A stretch of 64,000 nucleotides of DNA from Emticicia sp. 21SJ11W-3 (lineage in GTDB: Bacteria; Bacteroidota; Bacteroidia; Cytophagales; Spirosomataceae), in the NCBI RefSeq assembly GCF_024138715.1, contig NZ_CP092074.1, forward strand, positions 1,116,001-1,180,000, written 5' to 3'. Of the stretch, positions 8,359 to 16,389 are shown one piece after another (the stretch's first letter is position 1; each line of letters opens with the position of its first letter). The notes beneath the pieces are model-generated. The model saw only the letters and a list, made by a program, of their open reading frames with translations, was not told the origin of the DNA and did no database searches. The position numbers and the translations under genes were made by a program.

Positions 8359-10062
8359 ATGTACCTACGCTTCTTATCCATTTTATGGGCGTCTTTGCTT
8401 TGTTTTCAATCCTATGCTCAGGAATTTCCACTGAATCAGTTACCCATTGATAACTGGGAAACCGGTAGCTGGAAAACCGCCGGGAGCGTTGATAATCCGT
8501 ATAAAAAGAAACCCGGCTTTAAGGCGGGTAACCAGATTTTGTTTTCAACCACGCCGGGCAGAACGACTTCTAAATTAATTACGGCCGATGCCAAAGTTAA
8601 ATTTGATTTCATGCTGGGCAAAAACAGTGATGGCGTATTTTATATTCAGGGCAAGCACGGTATTATACTCAGTAATTCAGGTACTACCGGCGCTATTATC
8701 AGACCAGACGGCACCCTTCAATTAGCTAATCAAAATGCCGGTAAGGCCATTGGCTTATGGCAAACCCTTGAAGTTACTTTTTCTGATGCTCCTTTTGGCG
8801 AAGCGCTTATTATTGAAAAAGTAACCTTGAACAACGTAGTGATACATCAGGGCTATGTTATACCTGCCAAAGGTATAAACGAAGGGCCATTGGCATTTGA
8901 AAACAAGGCAGGTACAATTGCCATTAAAAATGTGCAGTATCTAAAATATAACAAAGAAAAACCATTAAAGCTGAGCGACTTAAGCTACGAAATGTATGAG
9001 ACGTTCGACTGGAACCAACAGTTTGCGCCCAAAAGCACTACACCAAACGATAAAGGTACCACCACTGCCCTTACCAAAGATTTTGGGGCTGGTTACAACC
9101 GTTTTCTTCTGATATTCAGAGGGAATCTGGATGTGGAAAAAGACGGAAGCTATTCACTGGTGGCTGATTATGCTGGCAAAGCCTCAGTAAAAGTAGATGG
9201 TAAAGAAGTAATACCAACCGAAAGCGGAGAAACGTATCGCAGACCCAGAGCAGCTTATCTGGATTTGAAAAAAGGCAAACACCCCATTGAGATACGTTAT
9301 AACAAAGTATGGTGGAGAGCCGAACTGGGACTTTTTGCTGCCGGACCCGAAGTAAGAGCGTATCCGCTTCATGCCGAAACCTCACTGCCATCGCCACAAG
9401 CTGTTGGTGAAATAGAAATAACTCCCAGGAGCGATGTAGAAGTTATCCGCTCGTTTGTTATGTTTAATGGCAAAAAGCGCACACATGCTATTTCGGTTGG
9501 TACACCTGCCGGAACCCATTACACTTTCGATTTAGACCAGGGTACTCCGCTTTATGCCTGGAGAGGTGATTTTGCTGATGTAACAGAGATGTTTCATGAA
9601 CGCGGTGAACCTCAGTTGCTGAAACCAAAGGGTGTAAAAACTACCTTTAGTGGCAAAACGAGTGTTGCCATGCTTGCAAATGCCAATGAGTCTTTTCCGG
9701 ATACGCTTGATGATTACAAAGACTTTATTTTTAAAGGTTATGCACTGGGTGGAGAAGGCCTGCCTACCTATAAATACCAATACAAGGGCGCTGAAATTAC
9801 CGAGAAATTTGAACCATCGGCCGATGGAGGAATCACAACCACCATCAGTGCTTTCGGTGGTAACAGCCTTTATGCAAGACTTGGCGAAGCCAAAAGCATA
9901 ACCCAGCTCGATAAAGGATTTTATATTTTAGAGACAACAAACGGCAATGACAGCTACATCAGGCTCGATGCTAAACTGAAACCGGTCATAAAAAATACAC
10001 GCGACGGACAAGAGATTATCATTCCGCTGGCTGGTAGTGTTTCGTTTACAACACTTTGGTAA
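8359..10062 (+). CDS. Secreted DUF1080 / PA14-like carbohydrate-associated protein
   Basis: Exported protein of 567 residues with signal peptide (MYLRFLSILWASLLCFQSYA, cut before QEF). Residues about 25-195 look like the DUF1080 (3-keto-disaccharide hydrolase/laminarinase-like jelly roll) domain, with DGVFYIQGKHG and the ending GTIAIKNVQYLK. Residues about 205-340 resemble a PA14 beta-sandwich (NRFLLIFRGNLDVEKDGSYSL, KVDGKEV). The last about 220 residues are not recognised. It probably binds or breaks down sugars in the periplasm or at the cell surface; the activity is not proven. The next gene begins 62 nt downstream and encodes a secreted beta-propeller copper protein, so they likely form a unit. 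Confidence 0.75.
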   Translation: MYLRFLSILWASLLCFQSYAQEFPLNQLPIDNWETGSWKTAGSVDNPYKKKPGFKAGNQILFSTTPGRTTSKLITADAKVKFDFMLGKNSDGVFYIQGKHGIILSNSGTTGAIIRPDGTLQLANQNAGKAIGLWQTLEVTFSDAPFGEALIIEKVTLNNVVIHQGYVIPAKGINEGPLAFENKAGTIAIKNVQYLKYNKEKPLKLSDLSYEMYETFDWNQQFAPKSTTPNDKGTTTALTKDFGAGYNRFLLIFRGNLDVEKDGSYSLVADYAGKASVKVDGKEVIPTESGETYRRPRAAYLDLKKGKHPIEIRYNKVWWRAELGLFAAGPEVRAYPLHAETSLPSPQAVGEIEITPRSDVEVIRSFVMFNGKKRTHAISVGTPAGTHYTFDLDQGTPLYAWRGDFADVTEMFHERGEPQLLKPKGVKTTFSGKTSVAMLANANESFPDTLDDYKDFIFKGYALGGEGLPTYKYQYKGAEITEKFEPSADGGITTTISAFGGNSLYARLGEAKSITQLDKGFYILETTNGNDSYIRLDAKLKPVIKNTRDGQEIIIPLAGSVSFTTLW

Positions 10063-10124
10063 GCCTAAAAAAGAAGACATTTAAGGTTGGTTCACAACCA
10101 GAACCCATTCAAATAAATCTGAAA

Positions 10125-12113
10125 ATGAAAAAAATATTCATCTTATTGTTATTCACAATTACGGGGGTTTATGCCCAGAACCGCCCGTTGGTGGAAGAAG
10201 ACTTTTACCGTATTGTTACTTTGCCGGTTCCGGAAGGTGTAAAGCTGGAAGTTGGCGGTTTGGCTGTTTTACCTGACGGTCGATTGGGTGTTTGTACACG
10301 CCGTGGCGAAGTATGGGTTATCTCAAACCCATATATGAAAAACGGAACCACGCCTACCTACAAAAGATTTGCCAGCGGCCTGCACGAGCCACTGGGTCTT
10401 AATTACATTAATGGCAACCTGTGGGCAACCCAGAGAGGAGAGGTAACTATTCTGAAAGATAATAATGCGGATGGTGTAGCAGATGATTATACCTCATTTT
10501 ACAAATTTCCGCTTTCGGGCAATTACCACGAGTATTCTTATGGCCCTGTGCTATTGCCCAATAATGATATGCTGATAACGCTTAATCTGGGTTGGATTGG
10601 TCATGGCGCCAGTTTGTCTAAATGGCGAGGCTGGATGTTGCGCCTAACGCCTGATGGAAAAATGACCCCCTGGGCAACAGGTTTGCGTTCTCCGGCTGGG
10701 TTTAATGTTTTGAAAAACGGAGATATTTATTATACTGAAAATCAGGGCGATTGGGTTGGGTCAGGAAGAATGACACAATTGGAATCGGGTGATTTTGCAG
10801 GAAATCCGGAGGGTCTTGTCTGGACATCAGAGGCTAATTCGCCATTAAAAATCAAGGCATCTGATGTGCCTGATACCGGTGAGCCTATGTATGATGTGGC
10901 CAAACGCCTGCCCAGCTTAAAAACTCCGGCTGTGTGGTTTCCGCATACATTAATGGGTATTTCAACGTCTGATATTGCCGAGGATTTATCAGGTGGGAAA
11001 TTCGGGCCTTTTGCTGGTCAGCTTTTTGTAGGCGACCAGGGGCATAGCAAAATTATGCGCGTGTTTTTAGAAAAAGTAAAGGGTAAAAGTCAGGGAGTGT
11101 GTTTCCCTTTCCGCGAAGGCTTCCAGTCGGGCATCCTGCGTATGCAATGGGGGCTTGACCACTCCATGTTTGTGGGTATGACCAGCCGTGGGTGGTCGTC
11201 AACCGGGAAAGACGAGTTTGGTTTGCAACGTATGGAATGGACAGGCAGAACACCTTTTGAAATGAAAACGGTGAAATCAATGCCGGATGGGTTTCTTATA
11301 GAATTTACTCAGCCGGTTAGTAAAGACCTTGCCAGAGATATTGATTCTTATAAAATTAATAGTTTTACCTATAAGTATCATCATAATTATGGTAGCCCTA
11401 TTATCAATGCCAAAAAATTAGGCATAAAGGCTATTCAGGTGGCAGAAGATGGCATGAGCGTAAGGCTGGCCATTGATTCGTTGCGTTTGGGTTATATTCA
11501 TGAGTTACGCCTGGAGGGTATCAGAAGTGCAGAAGACAGACCTTTATTGCATAACGTGGGTTATTACACACTTAACAACATTAATGATGAAGCTCCTAAA
11601 ATGGATATTGCCAGATATGTTGTAGCCGAGAAAAAAACTGCTGATGAGCACACTGGGCATACCATGAGCAATGCACCTAAAACAGAGCTAAAAGCAAGTG
11701 CCAAAAGGCTGACAGAAATACCGGCTGATTGGGGTGGCAAAGTAGACCAGACCATAAACATTGGTACTAAGCCGGGGCTTAAGTTTGATATAGCCCGTGT
11801 GCAGGTAAAAGCCGGAGCCAGAATCCGCCTGGTTTTCAATAATAATGATGACATGCTCCATAACCTGGTAATTGTAAAACCTGGTACGGTAGGTAAAGTA
11901 GGCGAAGCCGCCTTTAAAATGGGACTGGAAGGCGAAAGCAAGGCCTACGTGCCAGATTTAAGTGAGGTGCTGTTTCATACAGGGCTGATGCAACCGGAAG
12001 CACAGGAGACTATCTATTTTACTGCCCCAAGCACACCAGGTGACTACACTTTCGTTTGTACTTATCCGGGGCATTATACTGTTATGCAGGGTACCATAAA
12101 GGTTGTGAAGTAA
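10125..12113 (+). CDS. Secreted beta-propeller (sorbosone-dehydrogenase-like) protein with C-terminal azurin-like copper domain
   Basis: Exported protein of 662 residues. The chosen ATG gives a clear signal peptide (MKKIFILLLFTITGVYAQ); a longer in-frame start exists but would bury it. Residues about 30-380 look like a PQQ-type sugar dehydrogenase beta-propeller (LGVCTRRGEVWVISNP, SGLHEPLGL, TGLRSPAGFN). The last about 120 residues form a cupredoxin: ligands H579 (MLHN), C645, H650 and M654 in the spacing C-x4-H-x3-M exactly as in azurin. This suggests oxidation of a sugar or alcohol with electrons passed to copper. It follows the DUF1080/PA14 gene and ends at a strong terminator. Confidence 0.85.
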   Translation: MKKIFILLLFTITGVYAQNRPLVEEDFYRIVTLPVPEGVKLEVGGLAVLPDGRLGVCTRRGEVWVISNPYMKNGTTPTYKRFASGLHEPLGLNYINGNLWATQRGEVTILKDNNADGVADDYTSFYKFPLSGNYHEYSYGPVLLPNNDMLITLNLGWIGHGASLSKWRGWMLRLTPDGKMTPWATGLRSPAGFNVLKNGDIYYTENQGDWVGSGRMTQLESGDFAGNPEGLVWTSEANSPLKIKASDVPDTGEPMYDVAKRLPSLKTPAVWFPHTLMGISTSDIAEDLSGGKFGPFAGQLFVGDQGHSKIMRVFLEKVKGKSQGVCFPFREGFQSGILRMQWGLDHSMFVGMTSRGWSSTGKDEFGLQRMEWTGRTPFEMKTVKSMPDGFLIEFTQPVSKDLARDIDSYKINSFTYKYHHNYGSPIINAKKLGIKAIQVAEDGMSVRLAIDSLRLGYIHELRLEGIRSAEDRPLLHNVGYYTLNNINDEAPKMDIARYVVAEKKTADEHTGHTMSNAPKTELKASAKRLTEIPADWGGKVDQTINIGTKPGLKFDIARVQVKAGARIRLVFNNNDDMLHNLVIVKPGTVGKVGEAAFKMGLEGESKAYVPDLSEVLFHTGLMQPEAQETIYFTAPSTPGDYTFVCTYPGHYTVMQGTIKVVK

Positions 12114-12130
12114 TTTAATGAAATATCTGT

Positions 12131-12174
12131 ACAAAAAGGGCGAATATCAACTTACTGATTTTCGCCCTTTTTGT
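12131..12174 (+). terminator. Strong terminator after the propeller-azurin gene
   Basis: Perfect 14-bp inverted repeat (ACAAAAAGGGCGAA / TTCGCCCTTTTTGT) with a 16-nt loop, 17 nt after the stop codon. The stem has GC core and T run inside its 3' arm. It marks the left border of the AT-rich glycan gene pair. Confidence 0.85.
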
Positions 12175-12347
12175 GAATCATAGTGGTTTTAATTCAAGAA
12201 TCATTTTTTGATAGTTTTTTATAAATAATTCCATTTATTTAATCCAATGCAAATAAATTTATAAATTGCTAGTCTGTGGATTTTCTCCTCAAAGACTACA
12301 TCACACAAATAACGTGAATCTTTATTAAATCAAAATTACATCAAAAA

Positions 12348-13469
12348 ATGTACGACTATTTAATTGTTGGTTCCGGGCTTTTTGGAGCAACTTTTGCTTA
12401 TGAAGTTTCGAGAATTCACAAAAAGGTTTTAGTATTAGACAGAAGAAAAAATGTCGGTGGAAACGTTTACTGTGAAGCGGTTGAAGGCATAAATGTTCAT
12501 AAATTTGGGCCCCATATTTTTCATACTAATAATGAAGATATTTGGAATTTTGTAAATAAGTTTGTTCGCTTTAATAGGTTTACTTATTCACCTCTTGCCA
12601 ACTACAAAGGCAATCTCTACAATTTGCCTTTTAATATGAATACTTTCTACCAGATGTGGGGAATTAAATCTCCTGAGGAAGTAAAGTCAATCATTCAAAA
12701 CCAAGTAAATAGCTCCGGAATAATAGTTCCGGATAATCTCGAAGAACAAGCAATATCTTTGGTTGGTAAAGATATTTACGAAATTTTAATAAAAGAATAC
12801 ACGGAAAAGCAGTGGGGTAGGCCAGCAAGAGAACTTCCTGCATTTATAATTAAAAGATTACCAGTAAGATTTACCTTTGATAATAACTATTTTAATGACA
12901 AATTTCAAGGTATACCAGAAGGCGGTTATAATTTGCTAGTGGCTTCTCTGCTTAGAGGAATTGAAGTAAGACTCAATGTTAATTTTCTTGATGATAGGGG
13001 GTATTGGGAATCCATTGCAAAGAAGATTGTCTTTACCGGGCCTTTAGATGAACTTTTCGGGTATGAAGATGGTGCTCTTGAATATCGGTCATTGCGATTT
13101 GAGGAGCAAATACTCTCAACTGAAAATTATCAAGGAGTTGCAGTAATGAATTTTACCGGCAAAGAGGTTCCATATACCAGGATTATAGAGCATAAGCATT
13201 TTGAGTTTAATAAAGGGCCTAATACTGTTATAACTAAGGAATTTCCAATGAATTGGTTTAAAGGTTCAGAACCGTACTATCCGATAAATAACAAAGCTAA
13301 TGAAGCTTTGCATAGAAAATACAAAAGGAAATCAGACAGGCTTAAGAATTATATTTTTGGAGGAAGATTAGCTGATTATCAGTATTATGATATGCATCAA
13401 GTAATTGGTTCTGCGCTCTCATTGGCTAAAAAAGAAATTCTTCAATCAGATGATAATAGTTACGATTAA
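12348..13469 (+). CDS. glf: UDP-galactopyranose mutase
   Basis: FAD enzyme that interconverts UDP-galactopyranose and UDP-galactofuranose, supplying Galf for surface glycans. The Rossmann motif VGSGLFGATFA is at residues about 6-16, followed by the FAD-binding VLDRRKNVGGN. Typical UGM motifs HKFGPHIFHTN and TEKQWGR are present, as is the late GRLADYQYYDMHQ region. The length of 373 matches. Base composition is visibly more AT-rich than the flanking genes, and the gap of 234 nt before it holds a terminator of the upstream unit and no clear promoter. Together with the next gene it looks like an acquired surface-glycan fragment. Confidence 0.95.
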   Translation: MYDYLIVGSGLFGATFAYEVSRIHKKVLVLDRRKNVGGNVYCEAVEGINVHKFGPHIFHTNNEDIWNFVNKFVRFNRFTYSPLANYKGNLYNLPFNMNTFYQMWGIKSPEEVKSIIQNQVNSSGIIVPDNLEEQAISLVGKDIYEILIKEYTEKQWGRPARELPAFIIKRLPVRFTFDNNYFNDKFQGIPEGGYNLLVASLLRGIEVRLNVNFLDDRGYWESIAKKIVFTGPLDELFGYEDGALEYRSLRFEEQILSTENYQGVAVMNFTGKEVPYTRIIEHKHFEFNKGPNTVITKEFPMNWFKGSEPYYPINNKANEALHRKYKRKSDRLKNYIFGGRLADYQYYDMHQVIGSALSLAKKEILQSDDNSYD

Positions 13470-13610
13470 TTAAAGAATGGTGATAAATCAACTCAGGTTT
13501 TCGTTACTTTATTTTTGAGTTTTTGAGAAATGACTTGTCATAGATTTTCTATTAAGGAAATTGTTAATTTTGTTCCGTTTCAAACGAACTGGTATTATAT
13601 ATTATAAACA

Positions 13611-14501
13611 ATGAATAAACACGCATACTTAATTATTGCACACAATAATCCATGGCAGTTATCTATTTTAATTGAGCTTTTAGATGATGAAAGAAATGAT
13701 ATTTATATTTTGATAGATATCAAATCAAATTTATCGGAAAATCAAATATTGTATAAACCAAAATATGCAAACTTAATCGTTTTGAAAGACCTTAATAGGA
13801 AAATTTATTGGGGTGGTATTAGCTTAATAATGGCTGAATTATATTTATTGGAAATTGCGCAACGCCATCATCAATATAGTTATTATCATCTACTCTCTGG
13901 TATGGATTTACCATTGAAGACACAAGATTTCCTTCATTCATTTTTCGGGCAAACTTCCAAGGAATTTGTAGGATTTGATGACCATCACCTTAAATCTGCT
14001 CAATGGAAAACTGAAAGGTATCATTTTTTTGTTGAAGGGTTTAATTACCGGAAAAAAAAGATTTATAAATACTTACGGAATGGTCTGGTTTTGATTCAGA
14101 AAATTCTGTTTATCAAAAGAAAACGTGAATTTGCAAAATACTACCATGGGTCAGCATTCTTTTCTATTTCTCTTGCGTTTGCAAAGCATCTTATTAACAA
14201 AAAGTCTATTATTGAGAAGTCATATAAGCATACGATATGTTGTGATGAGGTGTTCATTCAGACAGAATTGATGAATTCTGAATTTGAAAGAAATGTTTCA
14301 TCTTCTGTTGCTAAAGGTAGAGAAAATATGAGGCTGATCGATTGGTCAAGACGCGAAGGGAATACTCCATATACCTGGAGAATTCAAGATTTTGACGAAA
14401 TGATAAAGTCTCCATATTTTTTTGCAAGAAAAGTAGATGAGAATGTTGATAAGGAGATAATTCTAAAAATTCGCCAATATTTAATAGGCGAGCATGTGTA
14501 A
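13611..14501 (+). CDS. Core-2/I-branching type glycosyltransferase (GT14-like)
   Basis: Predicted cytosolic glycosyltransferase of 296 residues, resembling bacterial beta-1,6-N-acetylglucosaminyltransferase-like proteins. Signs are the start KHAYLIIAHNNPWQLSILI, the conserved YYHLLSGMDLPLK, the later YYHGSAFFSIS (matching W-x-G-S-x-x family block) and CCDEVFIQTEL with the acidic catalytic region. Donor and acceptor are unknown. The gene is AT-rich like glf, 141 nt upstream, and the two probably serve the same surface polysaccharide. It ends 14 nt before the convergent winged-helix gene. Confidence 0.8.
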   Translation: MNKHAYLIIAHNNPWQLSILIELLDDERNDIYILIDIKSNLSENQILYKPKYANLIVLKDLNRKIYWGGISLIMAELYLLEIAQRHHQYSYYHLLSGMDLPLKTQDFLHSFFGQTSKEFVGFDDHHLKSAQWKTERYHFFVEGFNYRKKKIYKYLRNGLVLIQKILFIKRKREFAKYYHGSAFFSISLAFAKHLINKKSIIEKSYKHTICCDEVFIQTELMNSEFERNVSSSVAKGRENMRLIDWSRREGNTPYTWRIQDFDEMIKSPYFFARKVDENVDKEIILKIRQYLIGEHV

Positions 14502-14515
14502 CCTTAGCCATTGAA

Positions 14516-15571
14516 TTAACCACCCAAAAAAGCCTTGAAGCGCTCAATGGCATTGGCAATTATTTCATTTTCTTGCGTAGTTAGTGGGTAAACGGGTGCA
14601 ACTTCGATATGTAATGTTCCGTTTTTTACTATCCTTTGCCATGAACCGACAATTACACCGTTGATAACCACCATACGGTTATAGGCAAAAACGGCTTGTT
14701 CTTCATTTGGGGCTTTTGATGGTAATATAGCATTTCTGTTTTTGTAGGCTATACCGTATTCGTCATAATCCGGCATCAGGAAAGAATGGTTCGGATGCTT
14801 TAAATCTTTAGTGCCGGCTGGTTTGAAAATGTACTCCTGACCATCAATTTTGGTTTTTGCAAAGTCTGATGGCAGATTATTAACCCCTTTGGTGGCATCT
14901 TTTGTAGTCAGGCCAGACCACCACACAAAATCCTGCACGGTTGCCGGGCCACGGCTGGTAAAATATCTTTTCACTAACTCAGTTAATGCTTCTTCCTGCG
15001 TAAAAGGCCTTGTTGAGGCAACTCTTTCATCTAGTAAGGCATAAGTAAATTGTTTGCCCTGCCTGGGGCCGCTACAGATAATTCCGTCTAGTTCAGCCTG
15101 CATCATCAGGCAGCTTAGACCTACACCATCTGTTGTTATTCCTGCTTCAACAAAGGCTTCATTGAGGGCATTGCGGGTTAGAAATTTACCGCCTTCCAGT
15201 TGCTGAATGATAATTGCATTGCATTTACTGAAAACGTTGTTGTCAAGTCCGTTTTTTCTGTACTGATAGGCATTAAAGGCATGCACGCGCGGAGCCGTTA
15301 AGGCCAGAAGCCACCGGATATCGGCTGGTGCAACAAAATGCCAGGTTGGCCGCATCAGGTGTGTACGCAGTATTCTGCCTTCATTGAAGGCCTGTTCAAT
15401 AGCTGATTCATTCAGATTGTTAGCTCTTAATGCAATGGCCCATTTTGCCATCGCATATTCCTGCGACTGCATAGCGCCCATCCATGATACCACCTGTTCG
15501 GGTGTAATAAACGCTGGCTCACTCAGTTGCTGATTATAAAGCCGCGAAGTTATGATGTCAATCTTTGTCAT
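14516..15571 (-). CDS. Winged-helix protein of the AlkZ/YcaQ-type DNA glycosylase superfamily
   Basis: 351-residue protein of the HTH_42 (winged-helix DNA-binding) family, whose studied members AlkZ and YcaQ remove bulky or crosslinked alkyl-purines from DNA. The family's catalytic QxQ/QxD position is visible as Q35-S36-Q37 in GAMQSQEYAMAKWAIALR. Later blocks ILRTHLMRPTWHFVAPADIRWL and LVKRYFTSRGPATVQDFVWWSGL also fit the family. Whether this protein is an active glycosylase is inference. It stands alone between the glf/GT14 pair and a membrane protein gene, with no visible toxin or antibiotic cluster next to it. Confidence 0.8.
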   Translation of the reverse strand: MTKIDIITSRLYNQQLSEPAFITPEQVVSWMGAMQSQEYAMAKWAIALRANNLNESAIEQAFNEGRILRTHLMRPTWHFVAPADIRWLLALTAPRVHAFNAYQYRKNGLDNNVFSKCNAIIIQQLEGGKFLTRNALNEAFVEAGITTDGVGLSCLMMQAELDGIICSGPRQGKQFTYALLDERVASTRPFTQEEALTELVKRYFTSRGPATVQDFVWWSGLTTKDATKGVNNLPSDFAKTKIDGQEYIFKPAGTKDLKHPNHSFLMPDYDEYGIAYKNRNAILPSKAPNEEQAVFAYNRMVVINGVIVGSWQRIVKNGTLHIEVAPVYPLTTQENEIIANAIERFKAFLGG

Positions 15572-15740
15572 TAGTTAAGTACTATCCGTTTGCTTTAAAA
15601 AGTACAGTAAATGTTTGAGATTTTTCAGAGAAACAGTACTTGCGAAAGTGTTTCGCTGAGCATGGAATTATCTTATCGGATAAGTCAGTTAATAAAACCT
15701 GTTGAGTTTTATTACAAGAAGTACAAACGAGTAATTCAAC

Positions 15741-16340
15741 TTATTGTATGTTGTTTCTACGGAGCATCAGCAGATTAATTCTGATGCGGTTATATTGTTG
15801 TAAAAAAATCGGATAGATATTGTAGGCAACATTGGCAAGTGATATAAAAATGCCCCATGCTATCAACCCTTTAATGAACGCATAAATGCCTAAACAAAGA
15901 AAAAAGACAAATACAAGGTAGTGGAACTTCTCATTGACAGCAGACTTGGCCAAAACCTTCTTAAAAGATTGTTTGCTTTCAATGTACCTGTACTCAGGGT
16001 GACTGTTTTTAACAATGTTATTTACCAGGTCGCCGTCCTGCGTATATTTTTTAATAAATCTTACACCTATTTTTCTGTATAAGTGTTGGCTTTTACTTAG
16101 TCTTATACGGGCAAGCCATGAAGTTGGAACAAAAATGACCGGGCAACTGATAAGCAGAAACCAGTAAAGTACGTTGAGCGGCAAATGTTGGATACAGAAA
16201 TAGATAACCGGAGTAAAAGCCAGTGTAGACCAGAAAAAATTGATTAGCTGGTTATAAATAACAAGTGCTTTAGGGCTTTTATTTTGCCTGTTTTTCATTT
16301 GCAAGGCAGATTCCAGTCTGTAAAACAAACTAAAACCCAT
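15741..16340 (-). CDS. Membrane protein, CrtO-like acyltransferase candidate
   Basis: 199-residue membrane protein with hydrophobic segments at about 37-53, 56-73 and 138-180. The C-terminal block, with a hydrophobic stretch then NIYPIFLQQYNRIR (about 174-187) and a basic end LLMLRR, resembles the end of staphylococcal CrtO (glycosyl-4,4'-diaponeurosporenoate acyltransferase), which has the pattern P-I-x3-Q-x-Y-N-R-x-R. This suggests acylation of a carotenoid or glycolipid, but no carotenoid genes are nearby. The assignment rests on this block only. The gene is 49 nt upstream (in plus coordinates, left) of no partner on its strand except the large barrel protein gene behind it. Confidence 0.5.
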   Translation of the reverse strand: MGFSLFYRLESALQMKNRQNKSPKALVIYNQLINFFWSTLAFTPVIYFCIQHLPLNVLYWFLLISCPVIFVPTSWLARIRLSKSQHLYRKIGVRFIKKYTQDGDLVNNIVKNSHPEYRYIESKQSFKKVLAKSAVNEKFHYLVFVFFLCLGIYAFIKGLIAWGIFISLANVAYNIYPIFLQQYNRIRINLLMLRRNNIQ

Positions 16341-16389
16341 TTTTGCGAACGGGTTTATATCTCGTCGTAATTCAGTATAATCAAGTAAA

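Noticed and set aside
12348-14501. glf/GT14 pair as part of a mobile element
   Set aside because: No integrase, transposase, terminal inverted repeats or target duplications are visible.
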